A DNA stretch of 64,000 nucleotides from Ralstonia pickettii (GCF_030582395.1 NZ_CP104381.1:1054001-1118000); one strand, 5' to 3'; shown: positions 34,124 through 42,079, counted from the first letter of the stretch. Notes: generated by a model not told the origin, from the sequence alone. Program-made: numbers and translations.

Positions 34124-34351
34124 ATGGACAACCAACACCGCAAGATCGCCGGCTACCGCGAACTGTCGCAAGAAGAGATCGACCAGATGAACACCATCAA
34201 GGCGCTTGGGGCGCAGGTGGGCGACGCGATCAAGAAGCTGCGGGAGATGCAGGGCCTGGACCAGCGGGCAATCGCCATCGGCGCGACGGAGGTCCAGACG
34301 GGCTTCATGTGGCTCATCCGGGGCATCACGCAGCCGACAACCTTCGCGTGA
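34124..34351 (+). CDS. Acb2/Tad1-hairpin family protein, putative anti-CBASS sponge
   Basis: 75 residues. The text 'NQHRKIAGYRELSQEEID' near the N-terminus, the helical middle and the C-terminal 'IGATEVQTGFMWLIRGITQP' match what I remember of the Acb2 family (T4 Vs.4, PaMx33 Acb2), small hexameric proteins that sequester the cyclic nucleotides of CBASS immunity. Tyr11 and Lys26, reported for PaMx33 Acb2 as ligand contacts, are both at the same numbers here. It stands next to PhoH and overlaps no other gene. The family call is strong; its ligand spectrum and activity are inferred. Confidence 0.82.
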   Translation: MDNQHRKIAGYRELSQEEIDQMNTIKALGAQVGDAIKKLREMQGLDQRAIAIGATEVQTGFMWLIRGITQPTTFA

Positions 34352-34355
34352 GGTG

Positions 34356-34379
34356 AGCGGGGGAGGGTTCTCTCCCGCT
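34356..34379 (+). terminator. Hairpin after the Acb2-like gene
   Basis: AGCGGG/GAG pairs with CTC/CCCGCT around a GGTT loop. There is no T-run, so termination is only possible. The region to 34495 has no gene; it is A/C-rich just before the next ribosome site. Confidence 0.4.
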
Positions 34380-34495
34380 GCTCATACTTGGGTTCCACAG
34401 CGCGGGGTCTTGGGTATCCCGCGCGTTCCCGTCAAATACAAGAACAACAAAACAACAATCAACATGCAAATTTTCAGTTTTACGGAGCGGAGAGG

Positions 34496-35215
34496 ATGAC
34501 CCAAGAACCCAAGCTCGCGGAATGGTTCGGCGAGTTCTACGGGCATGACCTGAGTTTCCTGCACTGCGAGGTGCTGGCGATTCAGAACATCGCGGCAAAG
34601 CTGCTCAAGAAGGAGCCGGAGCTGCACACGAAACGCTGGTTCGACTACCGGCGGATGCACCCCACAAAGGCGACCTACCTGTTCTACGCCATGTATGTGC
34701 AAGCCTACCGAGACTTCATCACCAAGACCCGCGATCGCGGCATGGGCTCGGCCATCCTGCCGTTCAAAGGCGTCAAGGGCGACTTCATGAACGCGAAGGA
34801 GAAGCAAGCGCTGTGGCGGCTGCGGCAGGTGGTCGACAGTCTCGGCATGCGCTACGACTTCTTCCTGCGCTTCGCGATGAACTGGAAGATCGAGCACAAC
34901 TGGCACCACGTCCCGCGACCGGCACACCTGGCTGCCAACGAGGAGATGCTGGCCGACTGCATGCTCGCCTGGGAGGAGGAGTGCCAGAACAGCCTCCAAC
35001 TGTGCAAGGACGAGCGCTACCTGGCGTCGAATTTCTTCGGGCATGCGGACCAGCTCGCCTACGAGCAGTTCATCGTCGGTCAGATCAAGACGCGCGCCCA
35101 CCCAAAATACTCGCTGCATGCTGCGCTCTATATATACGGTGTGCTGCGCATCGAGGCGGCCCTGACGCACTTCACGCGGGAACAGGTCGAAGAAGCCCTG
35201 TCTCTCGCTCAATAA
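34496..35215 (+). CDS. Phage protein, unknown function
   Basis: 239 residues. The start at 34496 is chosen because GGAGCGGAGAGG directly precedes it; the longer in-frame reading runs through the hairpin region. The protein is helical with many Trp, Tyr, His and Phe residues ('WFDYRRMHPTKATYLFYAMY', 'WKIEHNWHHVP'). No family recognised. Its place between the anti-defence gene and the Hfq-like/helicase genes suggests an early function. There is an unusual TATATATA run in the DNA near 35130. Confidence 0.55.
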   Translation: MTQEPKLAEWFGEFYGHDLSFLHCEVLAIQNIAAKLLKKEPELHTKRWFDYRRMHPTKATYLFYAMYVQAYRDFITKTRDRGMGSAILPFKGVKGDFMNAKEKQALWRLRQVVDSLGMRYDFFLRFAMNWKIEHNWHHVPRPAHLAANEEMLADCMLAWEEECQNSLQLCKDERYLASNFFGHADQLAYEQFIVGQIKTRAHPKYSLHAALYIYGVLRIEAALTHFTREQVEEALSLAQ

Positions 35216-35219
35216 TATA

Positions 35220-35233
35220 AGTCAACGCTGACT
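35220..35233 (+). promoter_or_regulatory. Phage palindrome site 12 with consensus -10
   Basis: AGTCA-ACGC-TGACT, last T shared with a perfect TATAAT (35233-35238). The leader then forms a GACGC/GCGTC hairpin. It precedes the Hfq-like and helicase genes. Confidence 0.82.
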
Positions 35234-35286
35234 ATAATCAGCGCGTCGACGCAAAGAAGCGTCATTGTCCAATCAGGAGAGATTGC

Positions 35287-35727
35287 ATGTTGTCCACCAC
35301 CGAAGCAGAACGCATGGCTCAACTCGCGGAAGGCGCCCGCATGGCCCGTAGCGAGGGAGAGTCGTTCGGCAGCTTCACACGCCGCCCCGGCACCCTGTCC
35401 GTCCGTCGTAACGTCGACCGCGCCGAGCGTCCCGCTCGTAGCGGCTTCCAGCCCCGCAGCAAGCCGGCGAACGCAGCGAAGGGGCACGAAGCCTTTCTGA
35501 AGGCGCTCGAAACGTCGGGTGCCTCGATCAGCGTGCTGATGGCCAGCGACGGCGAGTCGATCGTCGGCCGCGTCAAGACCTCCGACAAGTTCACCGTCTC
35601 GCTGGAGACGAATGACGGCACGTGGGTGGTGTTCAAGCACGATATCAGCCGCTTCAAGCCGCTGACGCCCCGTCCCAACAAGGACACCGAGACAACCGCC
35701 GCAGGCGCTGACGAGGGCAACGCCTGA
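35287..35727 (+). CDS. Hfq/LSm-like RNA-binding protein
   Basis: 146 residues. A basic, flexible N-terminus (1-66) and a short acidic tail (127-146) surround an Hfq-like core (67-126). It has an N-terminal helix 'HEAFLKALETSG', Sm1-type strands 'ISVLMASDGESIVGRVKTSD' and 'FTVSLET', and Sm2 'WVVFKHDISRFKP'. In bacterial Hfq the corresponding segments are 'FLNAL..', 'V.S..L.NG..L.G.I.SFD.F...L' and 'YKHAIS'; here K118-H119 fits the KH pair. A phage RNA chaperone is plausible, either for its own leaders or to interfere with host sRNA. It is coupled to the helicase gene (TGATG). Confidence 0.8.
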   Translation: MLSTTEAERMAQLAEGARMARSEGESFGSFTRRPGTLSVRRNVDRAERPARSGFQPRSKPANAAKGHEAFLKALETSGASISVLMASDGESIVGRVKTSDKFTVSLETNDGTWVVFKHDISRFKPLTPRPNKDTETTAAGADEGNA

Positions 35728-37160
35728 TGAGCGCTGTAGCCGATATTCCGCTCACGCCGGATGAATCGGTGACTGAAATGGTCGGCAAAGCCTATACGGG
35801 TGGCGCCGCCACAGTCGCCCCCGAACCGACCGCCGGTGCAGAAGCGCAGGAGGTCTCCAAGTTCGAGTTCGACGAGGAGTTCCAGACGCGGATCGCAACG
35901 CTTGCCATCCGCGACGGCGAGTTCATGCGCCGTGCCGCCCACCTGCTCAAGCCCGAGTATTTCGAGAACATCGGCCAGGCGGGGCTTGTGAACCTTGCCC
36001 TGCGCTACCTGAGCAAGTATGGCCAGCTTCCCACGCTGCCCACATTTGGGATGCTGCTCAAGGATGCGCGGGACTCGAAGATGCTCCGCCAGGCGGAAGT
36101 CGCCGAGTGCGTGGCCCAGCTGCGGCAGATGAAGGACGCATCGCTCGCTGATCGTGAATACGTCGAGGACAAGCTGTCCGAGTGGGTGCGTCACCAGGCG
36201 GTCGGCCAGGCCATTCTCGAGTCGGTGAGCCTGCTCGAACGCAAGGAGTTCAGCAAGATCGAGAAGCTGGTCAAGTCGGCGGTCGATGTTGGGATCAGCG
36301 AGGACGGCGAGGAGTATGACTTCTACACCAAGATCGACGAGCGGACGGACGAGCGTCTCGACAAGGCGGCGGGCAAGATGCCGCCCACCGGCGTTACGAC
36401 CGGCGTCGCGAAGATGGACGAGATCCTCTACCACAAGGGTTGGGGCAAGAAGGAGCTGACCACGCTGATGGGTGGGGCGAAGGCCGGTAAGACGACCGCG
36501 CTGATCAACTTCGCCAAGAACGCCTCGTTGGCCGGCAAGAACGTGCTTTACGTCACGCTCGAAGTGGCCGCGCGGATCATCGCCGAGCGTTTGGATGCGT
36601 CGATCTCCGACAACCTGATCAAGGAACTCGGCAAGAACATCCACGACATTCGGACGAAGATCGAGTCCTTGCAGAAGCGGGCGGGCAAGCTGCTGCTGCG
36701 CGAGTATCCATCGGGCACGTTCACGCCCAACATGCTGCGCGCACTGCTGGAGCGCTATAAGGCGCAGGGCATCGTGTTCGACATGGTGGTGGTCGACTAC
36801 GCGGACATTATGGCGCCCAACTTCCGCTTCAACGATCCGATCGAGAACTCCAAGTCGGTGTATGTGGACCTGCGTGCCATCGCGTTCGAGTTCAACGTGG
36901 CGATGCTGACTGCCACGCAGACCAACCGCGAGGGCTACAAGTCCACCGTCGCGAAGGCCGAGCACGTCGCGGAAGACTTCAACAAGGTCCGCACGGTCGA
37001 CCTGATGATCTCCATCAACGTCACCGAAGAGGAGCGGGCAAAGGGCGAGGCGCGGCTGTATTTCGCTGCGTCGCGTAACCAGGAGTCCGGCTTCACGATC
37101 TTCATCAAGCAGGACTTGGCCAAGATGAAGTTCATCGAGTCCATCTTGCGAATCGAGTAG
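35727..37160 (+). CDS. DnaB-type replicative helicase
   Basis: 477 residues. The N-terminal 200 residues are helical like DnaB N-terminal domains ('LAIRDGEFMRRAAHLLKPEYF'). The RecA-type motor has Walker A at 249-257 ('GGAKAGKTT'), 'NVLYVTLEV' with its catalytic Glu about 279, Walker B in 'MVVVDYADIMAP' (D357), and 'TATQTNREG'. It unwinds DNA at the phage fork, working with the primase encoded next. A hairpin separates the two genes. Confidence 0.9.
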   Translation: MSAVADIPLTPDESVTEMVGKAYTGGAATVAPEPTAGAEAQEVSKFEFDEEFQTRIATLAIRDGEFMRRAAHLLKPEYFENIGQAGLVNLALRYLSKYGQLPTLPTFGMLLKDARDSKMLRQAEVAECVAQLRQMKDASLADREYVEDKLSEWVRHQAVGQAILESVSLLERKEFSKIEKLVKSAVDVGISEDGEEYDFYTKIDERTDERLDKAAGKMPPTGVTTGVAKMDEILYHKGWGKKELTTLMGGAKAGKTTALINFAKNASLAGKNVLYVTLEVAARIIAERLDASISDNLIKELGKNIHDIRTKIESLQKRAGKLLLREYPSGTFTPNMLRALLERYKAQGIVFDMVVVDYADIMAPNFRFNDPIENSKSVYVDLRAIAFEFNVAMLTATQTNREGYKSTVAKAEHVAEDFNKVRTVDLMISINVTEEERAKGEARLYFAASRNQESGFTIFIKQDLAKMKFIESILRIE

Positions 37161-37173
37161 CGCAGGGAAGAAA

Positions 37174-37196
37174 GCAGGGGGCGATCTGTCCCCTGC
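37174..37196 (+). terminator. Hairpin between helicase and primase
   Basis: A perfect 7-bp GC stem (37174-37180 with 37190-37196) with a 9-nt loop and no T-run; it could attenuate transcription or mark a processing site. Confidence 0.5.
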
Positions 37197-37241
37197 GTGC
37201 GATGCGTAGCATCACGTGTATTGAATCGAAGTGATCGAAAA

Positions 37242-38336
37242 ATGGCCGCAAACGAAGAACTGCAAGAGGCGCTAGATACGCTGGACATTGAAGCCTGGCT
37301 CGACCAAGAGGGCATCAAGTATCTCGTCACGCGCGGCGCTCGCGGCCTCCAGCTCAACGTAAAGGAGTGCCCAGTCTGCGGCAACTCCAACTACAAGGTC
37401 TACCTGAATGCGGAGACAGGGCTGGGCAATTGCTTTCATGGCGATTGCGAGGCCAAGTTCAACAAGTGGAGCTTCATCAAGGCCACCCACAGCACTCTGT
37501 CGGCGCGGCAGGTGATCGACCACATTAAGCAGGCAGCGAAAGAGCAGGGCTGGCGGCCGCCGCGCACCGTCGCAGTGGCCGTCAACATGCACACCGAACT
37601 GATCCTGCCCGAATCCATTGCGTTGCCGGTCAAGGGGCGCAACCTGCGCTATCTGGACAACCGCAACATCAACGGCACGATCGCCAAGTATTTCAACCTG
37701 CGATTCTCCCAGCGCGGCGTGTTCCGCTACGTGGATGCGGAGGGCAAGCGCCGCGTTCAGGACTATGCGAACCGGATCATCATTCCGATCTTCGACCTGC
37801 GAGGCGACCTGGTGAGCTTTCAGGGACGCGACATTACCGGCACGGCCGATAAGAAATACCTGTTCCCGCCAGGGTTCGCGTCGACGGGCAGTGTGCTCTA
37901 CAACGGCCAGAACGCGATCGGCGCCAAGCGCGTCGTGATCGGTGAGGGCGTCTTCGATGTGGCGGCAACAAAGATCGCGCTCGACGGCGACATGGCGCTA
38001 CGCGACGTGGTGCCCATCGGCAGCTTCGGCAAGCACCTGTCGGAGGGCGACGAGAACAGCCAGGTGGCGCGGCTGCTGGAACTGAAGGCGAAGGGCCTCG
38101 AGCAGGTGACGTTCCTGTGGGACGGCGAGCAGCGAGCCATCGCGGACGCCATCAAGGCGGCACTCATGCTGCGCAAGTTCGGCTTCGTGGCGCGGGTGGG
38201 GATTCTGCCGCCCGACAAAGATCCGAACGAAGTGCCGGCGGAGGTGGTGCGCCAGGCGTTCTGGCGCGCGGAGGTCATCACGCCCACGTCGGCGACCAAG
38301 CTGATGATCCAGCACAAGCTCAAATTTGCCGCTTAA
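37242..38336 (+). CDS. DNA primase, zinc-binding and Toprim
   Basis: 364 residues from ATG 37242. A zinc ribbon (C43, C46, C64, C69; 'CPVCGNSNYKVYLNAE...CFHGDC') is followed by a linker and a Toprim domain with 'VVIGEGVFDVAATKIA' (E235) and 'VTFLWDGEQRA'. This is the T7 gp4/DnaG type that makes RNA primers. There is no fused helicase; the helicase is the preceding gene. Toprim's usual D-x-D appears as 'LWDGEQ', so the second acidic residue is shifted. Confidence 0.85.
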   Translation: MAANEELQEALDTLDIEAWLDQEGIKYLVTRGARGLQLNVKECPVCGNSNYKVYLNAETGLGNCFHGDCEAKFNKWSFIKATHSTLSARQVIDHIKQAAKEQGWRPPRTVAVAVNMHTELILPESIALPVKGRNLRYLDNRNINGTIAKYFNLRFSQRGVFRYVDAEGKRRVQDYANRIIIPIFDLRGDLVSFQGRDITGTADKKYLFPPGFASTGSVLYNGQNAIGAKRVVIGEGVFDVAATKIALDGDMALRDVVPIGSFGKHLSEGDENSQVARLLELKAKGLEQVTFLWDGEQRAIADAIKAALMLRKFGFVARVGILPPDKDPNEVPAEVVRQAFWRAEVITPTSATKLMIQHKLKFAA

Positions 38337-38340
38337 TTCC

Positions 38341-38354
38341 AGTCACGATTGACT
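38341..38354 (+). promoter_or_regulatory. Phage palindrome site 13
   Basis: AGTCA-CGAT-TGACT 4 nt after the primase stop, last T shared with TACTAA (38354-38359). The leader folds a CTGCG/CGCAG hairpin. Confidence 0.72.
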
Positions 38355-38419
38355 ACTAAGCCCTGCGTCTGATGCGCAGAATAGAAACATCGAACGAACA
38401 AGCAGCAAAAGAGGTGCGC

Positions 38420-38899
38420 ATGGCAGAAAAAATCATCATTGACTGTAAGTTGCTGTCGCACAGTGGCGGCACCAAGTTCTACGAAGTGATCCAGCTCCAC
38501 AACGTCGAGGCCAAGAGCTTTGTGCTGGTGAAGCGCTGGGGCAAGAACGGCGTGATGGTCGGCGGTGGTGGTGAGGTGAAGACCGAAACCTTCAGCGACA
38601 TCCGCAGGTGCCAGGCCGCCGCACACAAGATCGTCGAGGAGAAGAAGAAGGGCAAGCCAGGGCAGGGCGAATACGCCCCGACCAGCGCCAACTTTGGACT
38701 GCATAACCTCGTGGGTGAGTTTACGCACGGCCAAACCTACCAAGCAGTTAAGGAGCACTACGGCGTCGTTGTCGCGGAAAACCTTCGCCAGGCGCTGCGG
38801 CTCGGCGAAGCCATCGTGCCCGTCGAAATCGACGACGTGATCGAGGAAGGGCCGCCGGCCGCACCCATTGATCGCGGCGACGCATGGGGCAGCTGGTGA
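38420..38899 (+). CDS. WGR-domain-like protein
   Basis: 159 residues from ATG 38420, which has GAGG 5 nt upstream; an in-frame ATG at 38372 would overlap the promoter region. Residues 1-75 resemble a WGR domain ('KFYEVIQLHNVEAKSFVLVKRWGKNG'-type, cut), with W40-G41-K42 instead of the family's W-G-R, then 'GGEVKTETFSDIRRCQAAAHKI'. WGR domains bind nucleic acid ends in PARP-like and bacterial proteins. The C-terminal half is unrecognised. It probably binds phage or damaged DNA. Confidence 0.65.
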   Translation: MAEKIIIDCKLLSHSGGTKFYEVIQLHNVEAKSFVLVKRWGKNGVMVGGGGEVKTETFSDIRRCQAAAHKIVEEKKKGKPGQGEYAPTSANFGLHNLVGEFTHGQTYQAVKEHYGVVVAENLRQALRLGEAIVPVEIDDVIEEGPPAAPIDRGDAWGSW

Positions 38900-39108
38900 G
38901 CCAGATCGTCGAGCTTGAGCGGCTCCACCCCAACACGCGGCAGGCCATCGCGCATGACCTGCGCTGCCAAGTCCTTCTGAGCGTCGTCGCTGTGCGCCAG
39001 CAGAAGGCAGAACTCGAATGCAAGCGCGGGCTGTTCGGCGCCATGTTGCGCGAGCACGTCCGCATCCGACAACACGAAGAAGCCCGCCCCGGTTGGGGCT
39101 CTTGGTAA
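38884..39108 (+). CDS. Small helical phage protein
   Basis: 74 residues overlapping the WGR gene by 16 nt. The codon use is like its neighbours (GC-rich third positions), and the sequence is helical and amphipathic ('HPNTRQAIAHDLRCQVLLSVV'). The ribosome site is weak. Function unknown. Confidence 0.6.
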   Translation: MGQLVSQIVELERLHPNTRQAIAHDLRCQVLLSVVAVRQQKAELECKRGLFGAMLREHVRIRQHEEARPGWGSW

Positions 39109-39120
39109 GGAGTGAGCGCA

Positions 39121-39723
39121 ATGGCCACCAAACAATCGTCGTTCAACTTCGTGGACGACTCGTTCTATCCGCCGTCGGCATCTGCCAGCCCGAGCAACGC
39201 CTTCTACCTGCGCGGCTGCGATGTGGTGCAGCACCGACCGGCTTACTGCTCGTGCCTGGCCAAGATCGAGGCACGTCAGCACGGTGGGCTGGACAGCATG
39301 TATGCCGGCTGCTCCACCGCCATCGGGCACAAGACCTGTCCCGCCCTGTCGATGCGCTCGGAGGAAGAGCTGGCAGGTAAGGCGATCTATTTCGTGAACC
39401 GCGACAAGCTGCGAGCGTTTGCTGACGAGCAGGCCGGTCAGGTCACGCCTTCGCTCTCGAAGGTCAGCGAGTCGAGCCTCAAGCCCGCCCCGCGCCCCGC
39501 GCTCAAGCGCCCCGCCGAGTCGAGCATCTTCCCGACGATGGCCGACGGCTACGCCGCAGCGATCAACGCGGGCATCGCAGAACTGAACAAGCGGACACCG
39601 GCACCCGCATCTGTGCCGGAACAGCCCAAGCAAGTCGTGAGCTTGCCGTCGATGAGCCCGAACCCAGGCGAGAGCATGGTCGAGTTCGCCCGACGGATGG
39701 CAGCACAACGCGCCGCAGCTTAA
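39121..39723 (+). CDS. Phage protein with cysteine-rich N-terminal region
   Basis: 200 residues. ATG 39121 is preferred over the in-frame GTG at 39112 because AGGAG stands 7-8 nt before it. The first 80 residues contain six cysteines ('RGCDVVQHRPAYCSCLAKIE', 'AGCSTAIGHKTCPAL') with histidines, possibly a zinc site. The middle is Pro/Ala-rich and disordered, and the end 'GESMVEFARRMAAQRAA' is helical. Unknown role in the replication region. Confidence 0.6.
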   Translation: MATKQSSFNFVDDSFYPPSASASPSNAFYLRGCDVVQHRPAYCSCLAKIEARQHGGLDSMYAGCSTAIGHKTCPALSMRSEEELAGKAIYFVNRDKLRAFADEQAGQVTPSLSKVSESSLKPAPRPALKRPAESSIFPTMADGYAAAINAGIAELNKRTPAPASVPEQPKQVVSLPSMSPNPGESMVEFARRMAAQRAAA

Positions 39724-39749
39724 CCCCATCACTCACTGGAGAATCTCAT

Positions 39750-40079
39750 ATGTTGAACGAAGCCGCCAAACCGACCGCAGCCCAAATCCTCGCCTTCCAA
39801 ACCAAGCTCGAGGAGCACATGCCGAAAGCCGGCGAACTGGTGAACGAAGCCGTCACGAAGGCGCTGTCCGCGCAGCTGCTGCCCGCTGCCACCACCGTCG
39901 CGCTGATCGTGGGCGCCGTGAATCTGGCCACCACGCTGGTCGTCAACCAGGGCGGCGACGCCGACACCATCAAGAAGATGGTGCAGGACTTGGTGGACAA
40001 GGCGCTGGGCGACGTTGACCTGAACATTGAGGCGATTCGCGGCATCGTGACCGGTCAGGCAGAGCAGGTGGCGGCATGA
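39750..40079 (+). CDS. Small Ala/Val-rich phage protein
   Basis: 109 residues. A helical polar N-terminus, a hydrophobic Ala/Val/Leu segment (about 41-68, 'QLLPAATTVALIVGAVNLATTLVV') that could be a membrane helix, then an amphipathic helix. TGGAGAAT precedes the ATG. It overlaps the ligase gene by 4 nt (ATGA). Function unknown. Confidence 0.6.
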   Translation: MLNEAAKPTAAQILAFQTKLEEHMPKAGELVNEAVTKALSAQLLPAATTVALIVGAVNLATTLVVNQGGDADTIKKMVQDLVDKALGDVDLNIEAIRGIVTGQAEQVAA

Positions 40080-41476
40080 ACTCGTGCGACATTTTCAAGC
40101 TGATCGAGCAGATCGCCAGCACGTCGAGCAAGAACGAAAAGCTGGCGCTGGTGAAGGCCAACATCGAGGACGCTGACTTCGTGCGCGTCCTGAAGGCAGC
40201 GCTCGACCCGACCGTGACATACGGCATGGCCAAGCGGCCCGAGATTACGCTCACCGGCCTGCCGCGCTTCCATCAATTCGATGCGGGCACGTGGGAAATC
40301 CTCACCGACATGGCTGCGCGCAAGCTCACCGGCAACGCCGCGATCGAAGCCGTGCGCGGCGAAATGATGGCGCTCACCGAAGAGTCGGCAGAGTTGTTCT
40401 GGCGCATCGTGGCCAAAGACCTGCGTGCCGGCTTCTCGGCCGAGACGGTGAACAAGGCGAAGAGCGGCACGATCCCCGACTTCCCCTACATGCGCTGCTC
40501 GCTGCCGAAGGATGCCAAGTTCGACAAATGGGACTGGGCAAAGGGCGCCATCTCCCAAGAGAAGGCCGACGCGATGTTCGCGAACGTGAACCACGAGCAC
40601 GGCGGCCAGGTGGCAATCTCGAGCCGCCAGGGTTCGCAGTTCCCGATCGAGTCGTTCGTGGAGCTGGCCGACACGGTGCGCCGCATGCTCAAGCCTGGCA
40701 CCCAGACGCACGGCGAAATTGTGGTGTTCCGCGACGGTAAGCCGCTGGCCCGCGCGCTGTCCAACGGCGTCATGAACCGGGTGCTTGATGGCGGCGCGTT
40801 CGAAGGCACGGAGCGTCCGGTGTTCTTTGCCTGGGACCAGATTCCCCTCGAGGCAGTGGTCCCCAAAGGCAAGTATGACGTGCCGTATAAGGCGCGCTTC
40901 ACTGACCTGCTGCGCCAGCTGGTGAGCAACGATGTGAACCCGAACTCGGCCATTCGCGGCATTCCCACGCGGGTCGTTCACTCGCTCAACGACGCCTATC
41001 AGCACAGCGGCGAGCTGATGGCGCAGGGCAAGGAAGGCACGGTGCTCAAGTCGCCCGATGCTACCTGGAAGGACGGCACCAGCAAGGAGCAGATCAAGCT
41101 CAAGCTGGAGGCGGACATGGATCTGAAGATCAAGGCGATCGTCCCCGGCCGCGCCGGCACCAAGAACGAAGGCCGCGCCGGGTCGCTGACGTGCGAGACG
41201 CGCTGTGGCCAGCTCCGCGTGGATGTGGCGGTGAAGAACGAAAGCATGCGCGACCACATCGACGCCAACCCGGAAGAGTGGCTCGAGCAGATCGTCGAGG
41301 TGCGCGCCAACGACCTCGTGCTGCCGTCGGCGAGCAACGACCTGCATTCGCTGTTCCTGCCCCGCATGACGGAGGCGACGTTCCGCAAGGACAAGACTGT
41401 TGCCGACGACCTTGCTCGCATCGAGGCGATCTTCGCGGCAGCCAAGCTCGGCCAGACCCTGAAGGCGGCTGCATGA
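40076..41476 (+). CDS. ATP-dependent DNA ligase, T4 type
   Basis: 466 residues. The N-terminal region ('IFKLIEQIASTSSKNEKLALVK', cut, and 'ARKLTGNAAIEAV', 'AKDLRAGFS') closely follows T4 DNA ligase. The nucleotidyl-transfer motif I is 'EKADAMFANV' (K163), where the usual K-x-D-G reads K-A-D-A. 'ISSRQGSQFP' matches motif IA, 'HGEIVVF' motif III, and 'EGTVLKSPDATW' with 'QIKLKLE' motifs IV-V. It seals nicks during phage replication. The alanine in motif I is unusual; the lysine itself is kept. Confidence 0.88.
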   Translation: MNSCDIFKLIEQIASTSSKNEKLALVKANIEDADFVRVLKAALDPTVTYGMAKRPEITLTGLPRFHQFDAGTWEILTDMAARKLTGNAAIEAVRGEMMALTEESAELFWRIVAKDLRAGFSAETVNKAKSGTIPDFPYMRCSLPKDAKFDKWDWAKGAISQEKADAMFANVNHEHGGQVAISSRQGSQFPIESFVELADTVRRMLKPGTQTHGEIVVFRDGKPLARALSNGVMNRVLDGGAFEGTERPVFFAWDQIPLEAVVPKGKYDVPYKARFTDLLRQLVSNDVNPNSAIRGIPTRVVHSLNDAYQHSGELMAQGKEGTVLKSPDATWKDGTSKEQIKLKLEADMDLKIKAIVPGRAGTKNEGRAGSLTCETRCGQLRVDVAVKNESMRDHIDANPEEWLEQIVEVRANDLVLPSASNDLHSLFLPRMTEATFRKDKTVADDLARIEAIFAAAKLGQTLKAAA

Positions 41477-41874
41477 CAGCCCTGATCGAAGCCTCGCGCG
41501 CTGCCGTGAACTTCGACCTCGCCACCGGCACCGTGCAGGTCCGGTTGGCGGTGGACTTGCACGGCGGACGTATGGCGGTGGTGATGCCTATCGCCAGCCC
41601 GATGGTCAAAACCATCGAGCCTGGCGAAGTGTCGGAGCCCGCATTCGCCATGCCGGAACACACCTTTCAGGCGTTGGTGGACTCCGCTTGGGACGCCGGC
41701 ATTCGACCCACGCAACTGAAGAAGGAGCACGCCGCTGGCAGCGAGGCAATGAAGGCGGTGCAGGCCCATCTGGCGGACATGCGCCGGCTGGTGTTCGCCA
41801 CCCAAGAAACCGGGCCCGACCGGCCCATCACTGTGAGCCTGCGCGAGTCAGGCGACACGGTAGCCACATTCTGA
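41473..41874 (+). CDS. Small phage protein, unknown function
   Basis: 133 residues from the ATG overlapping the ligase stop (ATGACA). A beta-rich first half ('VQVRLAVDLHGGRMAVVMPI') and helical second half ('AMKAVQAHLADMRRLVF'). No family recognised. It is part of a run of overlapping small genes (41473-43434) translated together. Confidence 0.6.
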   Translation: MTALIEASRAAVNFDLATGTVQVRLAVDLHGGRMAVVMPIASPMVKTIEPGEVSEPAFAMPEHTFQALVDSAWDAGIRPTQLKKEHAAGSEAMKAVQAHLADMRRLVFATQETGPDRPITVSLRESGDTVATF

Positions 41875-41881
41875 GGAAGGT

Positions 41882-42079
41882 ATGGACGAAGAGCAGTTCA
41901 AGAAGGCTCGCGCCACGATGCCCTGGACGCATCAGGTGCTCCCAACAAACCGGGGTGGCCTTGTGCAGGTGCTGGACAACAAGGGCCAGGAGGTGCCGAT
42001 CTTCACGATGATCGCGCTCCTTGAAGTCGTGACGCGCAAGCTGGCGACCCAGGAGCCGGCGGCAGAGGAGGCTGCATGA
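41882..42079 (+). CDS. Small phage protein, unknown function
   Basis: 65 residues starting just after a GGAAGG site; ends with an ATGA overlap into the next gene. N-terminal 'EEQFKKARATMPWTHQVLPT' and a short helix 'FTMIALLEVVTRKLA'. Nothing identifies a function. Confidence 0.6.
   Translation: MDEEQFKKARATMPWTHQVLPTNRGGLVQVLDNKGQEVPIFTMIALLEVVTRKLATQEPAAEEAA

Noticed and set aside
34110..34126. AAGGACTGAC before the Acb2-like gene.
   Set aside because: Only the right half of the palindrome; it fits a ribosome site.
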